DNA from: JACPSX01 sp035288405 [NCBI: bacterium]
GTDB taxonomy: Bacteria; JACPSX01
Direction of reading: 5' to 3'
DNA length: 9,978 nucleotides
Assembly (NCBI GenBank): GCA_035288405.1
Contig: DATEAK010000091.1
Coordinates: forward strand, 1 to 9,978
A model generated the notes under the pieces. That model saw nothing but the letters and a program-made list of their open reading frames with translations. It did no database searches and had not been told where the DNA came from. The translations under genes and the position numbers were made by a program. This document shows positions 6,632-9,978 of the stretch, piece after piece (the stretch's first letter is position 1; each line of letters opens with the position of its first letter).

Positions 6632-8068
6632 ATGGGAAAGGATTTAAGGAGTTTCTTGCAACAGATGGAGGCGGTGCTCCCCCAGCAGATTGCCCGGGTG
6701 AAGAAGGAGGTTGCCTCCAAATTCGAGGTCTGCGGGCTCCTGCGAAATCTGGAGTTGAAGGGCCGCGCCCCGATTCTCATCTGTGAGAACGCACTCGATG
6801 TGGAAGGCCGCCCGAGCGCTTACCCTCTGATCTCCAATCTGTTCGCTTCCCGCGAGAATATCGCCCTCGCTTTGGGATTGCCCAGTTCCGAAAGCGGCCT
6901 TCCCTTGACCCTGAAGGCATCGGAGCTTGCCAAGACGCCGATCGCTCCAACCCTGGTGGACACCCGCTCGGCTCCCGTCAAAGAAAAGATCTTCCGGGGA
7001 AATGACGTGGATCTGACCCGATTTCCCATCCCTGTACATCACGATCTGGATGGCGGGCCCTACATCCTGGCCAGCAGCCTCGTTCAGGTCGATCCCGGAT
7101 TCGGCACGTATAACACCTCCATGGTGCGCTTTCACCTGAAAGGACCCCGGCGGGTCTGCGTCAACATGATCCCGGGGCATCACAACGGATTTATTTACAG
7201 AAAATATCAGGAGCGCGGAGAACCCATGCCCGTTGCCATCGTGGTAGGGCACCACCCTGGCTTTTACATGGGCAGCCAGTGGGAAAGCGCCGGAAGCCAG
7301 GGCGGGGTGAGTGAGTACGACTTGATCGGCGCCATGCTTCAGGAGCCCATGGAAGCGGTCCCTTCCGAGAGTTTTGGCAAGGATCTGCTGGTTCCGGCCC
7401 GGGCTGAGCTGGTGATCGAGGGACTGATCCCTCCGGACGAGAAGGAGGACGAAGGACCCATCAGCGAACACACCCGGTATTACAAGCATGTTCGGGGCGG
7501 GCAGCACATTTCCCGCTCGACCTCTGTGATGAACGTTACCGCCGTCACTTGCCGCCGCGACGCCTACTATCTGGACACATTCATCGGGCATGCGGACCAG
7601 AACCTCATCGGCTCCATTCCCAAAGAAGGTGCCATTTTAAACCAGATCAAAGGTGCGGCACCCGGGGTTAAAGCGGTGCATCTTCCGCTTTCGGGCTGCG
7701 GCCGTTACATTTGCTACATCTCTCTCAAACAGCGAGTCGCCGGTGAGGCCCGAAACGCCATCCTGGCGGCATTTGGGGTGGACTGGCACTTGAAGTACGT
7801 CATTGCGGTGGACGACGACATCGACGTCTACAGCGAGCCCGAGGTGCTCTGGGCGCTCTCGCTAAGGTCCCAGCCTGCGGATGACACCTTCGTCATTCCC
7901 AAAGCTGCAGGCGCCCGGCTCGATCCCACGACTCCTATGGAAGACGACCAGCCCCTGTCCTCCAAGATGGGGATCGATGCGACCCGTCCCTTCGGCAAAC
8001 CCTTCTCCGCCGTGGGAGAGGTGCCCAAGGCGGTATTGGCTAAGATGAAACCCGAGGACTACCTTTGA
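6632..8068 (+). CDS. UbiD-family prenylated-FMN-dependent decarboxylase
   Basis: A 478-residue enzyme of the UbiD family, which reversibly decarboxylates aromatic, heteroaromatic or alpha,beta-unsaturated acids using prenylated FMN and a divalent metal. Length is normal. The catalytic Arg-Glu-Glu set is kept: R166 in NTSMVRFHLKG (161-171), and E274 and E279 in EGPISE (274-279), corresponding to the E-G-x-x-x-E motif. Other family marks are PMPVAIVVGHHPGF (198-211), LLVPARAELVIEG (252-264), VDDDIDVYSEPEV (393-405) and MGIDATRP (446-453). GGAAGGAG (6616-6623) supports the ATG. It is the first gene of the plus-strand block, 27 bases before the aldolase-family gene. The flanking residues SEHTRYY replace the more usual GEYTGYY, hinting at an unusual subfamily and substrate. 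It is unlikely to be the ubiquinone-pathway UbiD, given the catabolic neighbours. No UbiX is seen here. Confidence 0.93.
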   Translation: MGKDLRSFLQQMEAVLPQQIARVKKEVASKFEVCGLLRNLELKGRAPILICENALDVEGRPSAYPLISNLFASRENIALALGLPSSESGLPLTLKASELAKTPIAPTLVDTRSAPVKEKIFRGNDVDLTRFPIPVHHDLDGGPYILASSLVQVDPGFGTYNTSMVRFHLKGPRRVCVNMIPGHHNGFIYRKYQERGEPMPVAIVVGHHPGFYMGSQWESAGSQGGVSEYDLIGAMLQEPMEAVPSESFGKDLLVPARAELVIEGLIPPDEKEDEGPISEHTRYYKHVRGGQHISRSTSVMNVTAVTCRRDAYYLDTFIGHADQNLIGSIPKEGAILNQIKGAAPGVKAVHLPLSGCGRYICYISLKQRVAGEARNAILAAFGVDWHLKYVIAVDDDIDVYSEPEVLWALSLRSQPADDTFVIPKAAGARLDPTTPMEDDQPLSSKMGIDATRPFGKPFSAVGEVPKAVLAKMKPEDYL

Positions 8069-8082
8069 TGTCCCGGCCTTAG

Positions 8083-8090
8083 TAAGGAGG
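8083..8090 (+). promoter_or_regulatory. Ribosome binding site fixing a GTG start
   Basis: TAAGGAGG, a full match to the anti-Shine-Dalgarno complement, lies five bases before the GTG at 8096. It decides the start of the aldolase-family gene, which has no suitable ATG nearby. Confidence 0.75.
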
Positions 8091-8095
8091 TTTGC

Positions 8096-8791
8096 GTGGC
8101 TTCCGAAACCCGTGATGATCTGAGGATCAAAGTGGCTCAGTGCTGCCGGATGCTGGAATGGATGGGCCTCATTGATTATAGCGGTCACGTGAGCGCCCGT
8201 TTGCCGGGGACGGACCGCATCCTGATCAACCCGCGTGACCAGAGCCGCGTGGGGCTGCGCCCGGAGCACCTCATCGAGGTGAACCTCGATGGCAAAATTC
8301 TCGGAGGCGACGGAAAGCCCCCCAACGAGGTGTTCATCCATACGGAGGCTTACAAGGCCCGACCGGACGTTCGCAGCGTGGCTCACGTTCACTCGCCCAT
8401 GTCCGTCACGTTGAGTGTGGCGGGCCTACCGTTCACCCCCGTGATCTACCACGGAGCTCTCTTTTCCCAGGGGGTGCCTCTCTACAACGACAGCCGGCAC
8501 GTTAATTCTCCCGAGCGAGGAGCGGCTCTGGCAAAAACCTTGGGACGATGCCGGGCCGCCGTTATCCGCGGCCACGGTGCCATCGTGGTGGGCGATAGTG
8601 TGGAGGGTGTTTTTTACACGGCGGTTTACATGGAGGACAATGCGACCAAGCTCTATCAGGCTTCTCTGCTGGGGAAACCGATTCCGCTGCCTCCCCACGA
8701 GCTTGCGGAGGGGGCGGAGACGCATAAGCAATATGGCAAGATGTGGAGCTACTTTCTGGAGAAGACAGGCTTGTCTTCCGCGAGATTCTGA
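8096..8791 (+). CDS. Class II aldolase/adducin-family protein
   Basis: A 231-residue cytoplasmic metalloenzyme related to fuculose-phosphate aldolase and to decarboxylases of the same fold. The segment SGHVSARLPG (29-38), then RILINPRDQS (41-50), matches the family N-terminus. NEVFIH (77-82) contains the putative catalytic acid E78. AHVHSP (96-101) supplies H97 and H99, and RGHGAIVVG (158-166) supplies H160; together these are the expected zinc ligands. The C-terminal helix MEDNATKLYQAS (179-190) is also typical. The GTG start is set by a perfect ribosome binding site. Gaps of 27 and 31 bases to its neighbours indicate one operon. Besides aldol cleavage, family members decarboxylate substrates such as 3,4-dihydroxyphthalate (PhtC type, from memory), which would fit next to UbiD genes. 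The specific substrate is not deducible. Confidence 0.92.
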   Translation: MASETRDDLRIKVAQCCRMLEWMGLIDYSGHVSARLPGTDRILINPRDQSRVGLRPEHLIEVNLDGKILGGDGKPPNEVFIHTEAYKARPDVRSVAHVHSPMSVTLSVAGLPFTPVIYHGALFSQGVPLYNDSRHVNSPERGAALAKTLGRCRAAVIRGHGAIVVGDSVEGVFYTAVYMEDNATKLYQASLLGKPIPLPPHELAEGAETHKQYGKMWSYFLEKTGLSSARF

Positions 8792-8822
8792 CCCCGGGCG
8801 TTCTTTAAAAAAGGGGGAACGT

Positions 8823-9833
8823 ATGAAATCGGGTGGTTCTTTGGGAAAGTTCCTGCTGGTAAGCTTGCTGGGGATCGGGCTGGCATTTCCGGCAACAGCG
8901 CTGGCCCAGAAGAGTAACTTGACTAAGACCATGGTCGCCTATTCGGGGCTGGTGGTGAACCAGGCTACGGTGTGGGTGGCCAAAGAAGCGGGATTGCTGG
9001 CTGCAGAAGGACTTGACGCTACTCTGCTCTTCATTGCCAGCGGCTCGCAAACGGCCCAGGCTCTTACTGCGGGTGACGTGGAAATTGCCGTGGGGGGCGG
9101 GTCCGCCGTAATCAACGCCGCTCTGGGAGGCGTTGATCTCGTTTTAATCGCGGGGATGGTCAACGTCTACCCCAACTCCTTCTTCAGCACGCGGGATATT
9201 AAGAGCCCGATTGAGCTGAAAGGGAAAAAGATCGGGATCACCCGCTTCGGTTCTTCTTCACAGATCGCCACGGAGATCTTCATGAGAGCCTTCGGGCTCG
9301 AGGTGAATCGTGATTATACCTTGATCCAGTTGGGCACGGCGCCGGTCCGCATGGCAGCCTTGGAAACCGGCGCCATCCAAGGCACGACCCTCGCTGACCC
9401 CGAAGGTTACATGGCCGCCAAAGCCGGGTTGAAGGAACTGATCTCAATCAAGGATGCCAAGAAGCTCAACATCAACTACCAGCATACTGCGATCTCGGTT
9501 TCGCGTTCCCTGCTGCGGCAAAAGCGCCGGATAGCGGAGCGCTTCATGCGGGGCCACGTGCGGGCCCTGCAGTTCTACCAGACCCGCCGTGCCGAAACCA
9601 TGGCCATCATGGGAAAATACATGCGAATCAGTGATCCGGAAGTCCTGGCTGCGACGTACGATCGCAACGTGGATCTCTTTGAAAAGGTGCCGTACCCTTC
9701 TTTGAAGGGCATTCAGACTTTGCTGGATCTCAATCCCAAGGCCAAAGGGGCCCGACCCGAGCAGTTCGTGGACTTGAGTATCGTCCGGGAGCTCGAGCAA
9801 AGCGGATTTATTAAAAAAGTATGGGGCGAATAA
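8823..9833 (+). CDS. NMT1/THI5-like ABC transporter solute-binding protein
   Basis: A 336-residue exported binding protein of the SsuA/THI5/NMT1 type, used by ABC importers for sulfonates, pyrimidine precursors, phthalate-like aromatics and similar small anions. Residues 1-28 form a signal peptide with a likely cut after ATALA, before QKSN. Family features are an N-terminal lobe starting TKTMVAYSG (34-42), AKEAGLLAAEGLD (53-65), a glycine-rich AVGGGSAVINAAL (89-101), and the characteristic ELKGKKIGITRFGSSSQ (131-147) with the downstream ETGAIQGTTLADPE (181-194). I chose the ATG at 8823, preceded by AAGGGGGAA, over an in-frame ATG at 8577. The earlier one lies inside the aldolase gene and would bury the signal peptide. 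It sits between an aldolase-family gene and a second UbiD gene, so its ligand is likely their substrate (inference). No permease or ATPase gene is visible. Confidence 0.9.
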   Translation: MKSGGSLGKFLLVSLLGIGLAFPATALAQKSNLTKTMVAYSGLVVNQATVWVAKEAGLLAAEGLDATLLFIASGSQTAQALTAGDVEIAVGGGSAVINAALGGVDLVLIAGMVNVYPNSFFSTRDIKSPIELKGKKIGITRFGSSSQIATEIFMRAFGLEVNRDYTLIQLGTAPVRMAALETGAIQGTTLADPEGYMAAKAGLKELISIKDAKKLNINYQHTAISVSRSLLRQKRRIAERFMRGHVRALQFYQTRRAETMAIMGKYMRISDPEVLAATYDRNVDLFEKVPYPSLKGIQTLLDLNPKAKGARPEQFVDLSIVRELEQSGFIKKVWGE

Positions 9834-9859
9834 GTTTCCCAACATGATAGGAGATCAGG

Positions 9860-9978
9860 ATGTCCTATAGAGATTTGCGAGACTGGCTCGCTCAGGTTGA
9901 AGAGTTTGGAGAAGTTCAGCACCTGAACGGGGCCGACTGGAACCTGGAGATGGGAGCGCTTTGTGACATCGTCTGCCG
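9860..9978 (+). CDS. Second UbiD-family decarboxylase, N-terminus only
   Basis: Partial gene running off the right edge, with 39 codons visible. It opens MSYRDLRDWL, continues with an acidic helix ending EEFGEVQHL, then NLEMGALCDIV. This is the typical UbiD N-terminal pattern (S-[FY]-R-D-L-R-x-[FW]-[IL], a helix ending in G-E-[LV], then x-L-E-[IM]-G-A-[IL]). AGGAGA at 9849-9854 precedes the ATG, and the gap after the binding-protein gene is 26 bases, so it belongs to the same operon. It matches the classical UbiD start better than the gene at 6632 does, so the two are probably distinct paralogues rather than a recent duplicate. The catalytic residues are outside the window. Confidence 0.82.
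   Translation, partial: MSYRDLRDWLAQVEEFGEVQHLNGADWNLEMGALCDIVC

Noticed and set aside
6644-7591. A long open frame antisense to the UbiD gene (315 codons).
   Set aside because: It is the complement of a high-GC coding gene with clear family motifs on the plus strand. The antisense translation shows no recognisable domain.
8577-8822. An N-terminal extension of the NMT1-like binding protein by 82 codons.
   Set aside because: It overlaps the class II aldolase gene in another frame, and the signal peptide begins at 8823 after its own ribosome binding site.

Overview
The window carries two divergently transcribed, operon-like gene blocks that meet at a 484-base intergenic region (6148-6631). 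Genes are tightly spaced and mostly preceded by strong GGAGG-type ribosome binding sites. Codon use is moderately GC-rich, and three genes encode exported solute-binding proteins with classical signal peptides. This fits a bacterium, probably Gram-negative, with a large repertoire for taking up and degrading organic acids. An uncultured soil or subsurface proteobacterium or Desulfobacterota-like lineage is my guess from the gene mix. No rRNA or other marker is present to fix the taxonomy.

Left block, minus strand, in reading order: a TAXI-family TRAP solute-binding protein (6147-5134), a hydantoinase A/oxoprolinase subunit HyuA (5094-3022), its partner HyuB (3017-1266), a second paralogous TAXI protein (1209-202), and then, at the left edge, the first nine codons of what looks like a second HyuA (28-1). 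The block therefore reads TAXI-hyuA-hyuB-TAXI-hyuA..., which suggests a duplicated transporter-plus-enzyme cassette. A 10-bp hairpin at 141-172 lies between the second TAXI gene and the second hyuA.

Right block, plus strand: a UbiD-family prenylated-FMN decarboxylase (6632-8068), a class II aldolase/adducin-family metalloenzyme (8096-8791, GTG start), an NMT1/THI5-like ABC-type solute-binding protein (8823-9833), and the N-terminus of a second UbiD-family protein that runs off the right edge (9860 onward).

Taken together (inference), the window looks like part of a catabolic island for an unidentified carboxylated or cyclic compound. Periplasmic binding proteins capture the substrate, ATP-dependent HyuAB enzymes hydrolyse or carboxylate it, and UbiD plus aldolase-family enzymes decarboxylate or cleave it. 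No membrane permease, UbiX prenyltransferase, CoA ligase or transcription regulator lies in the window, so these would have to be outside it. I found no RNA genes, CRISPR arrays, insertion sequences or phage genes.
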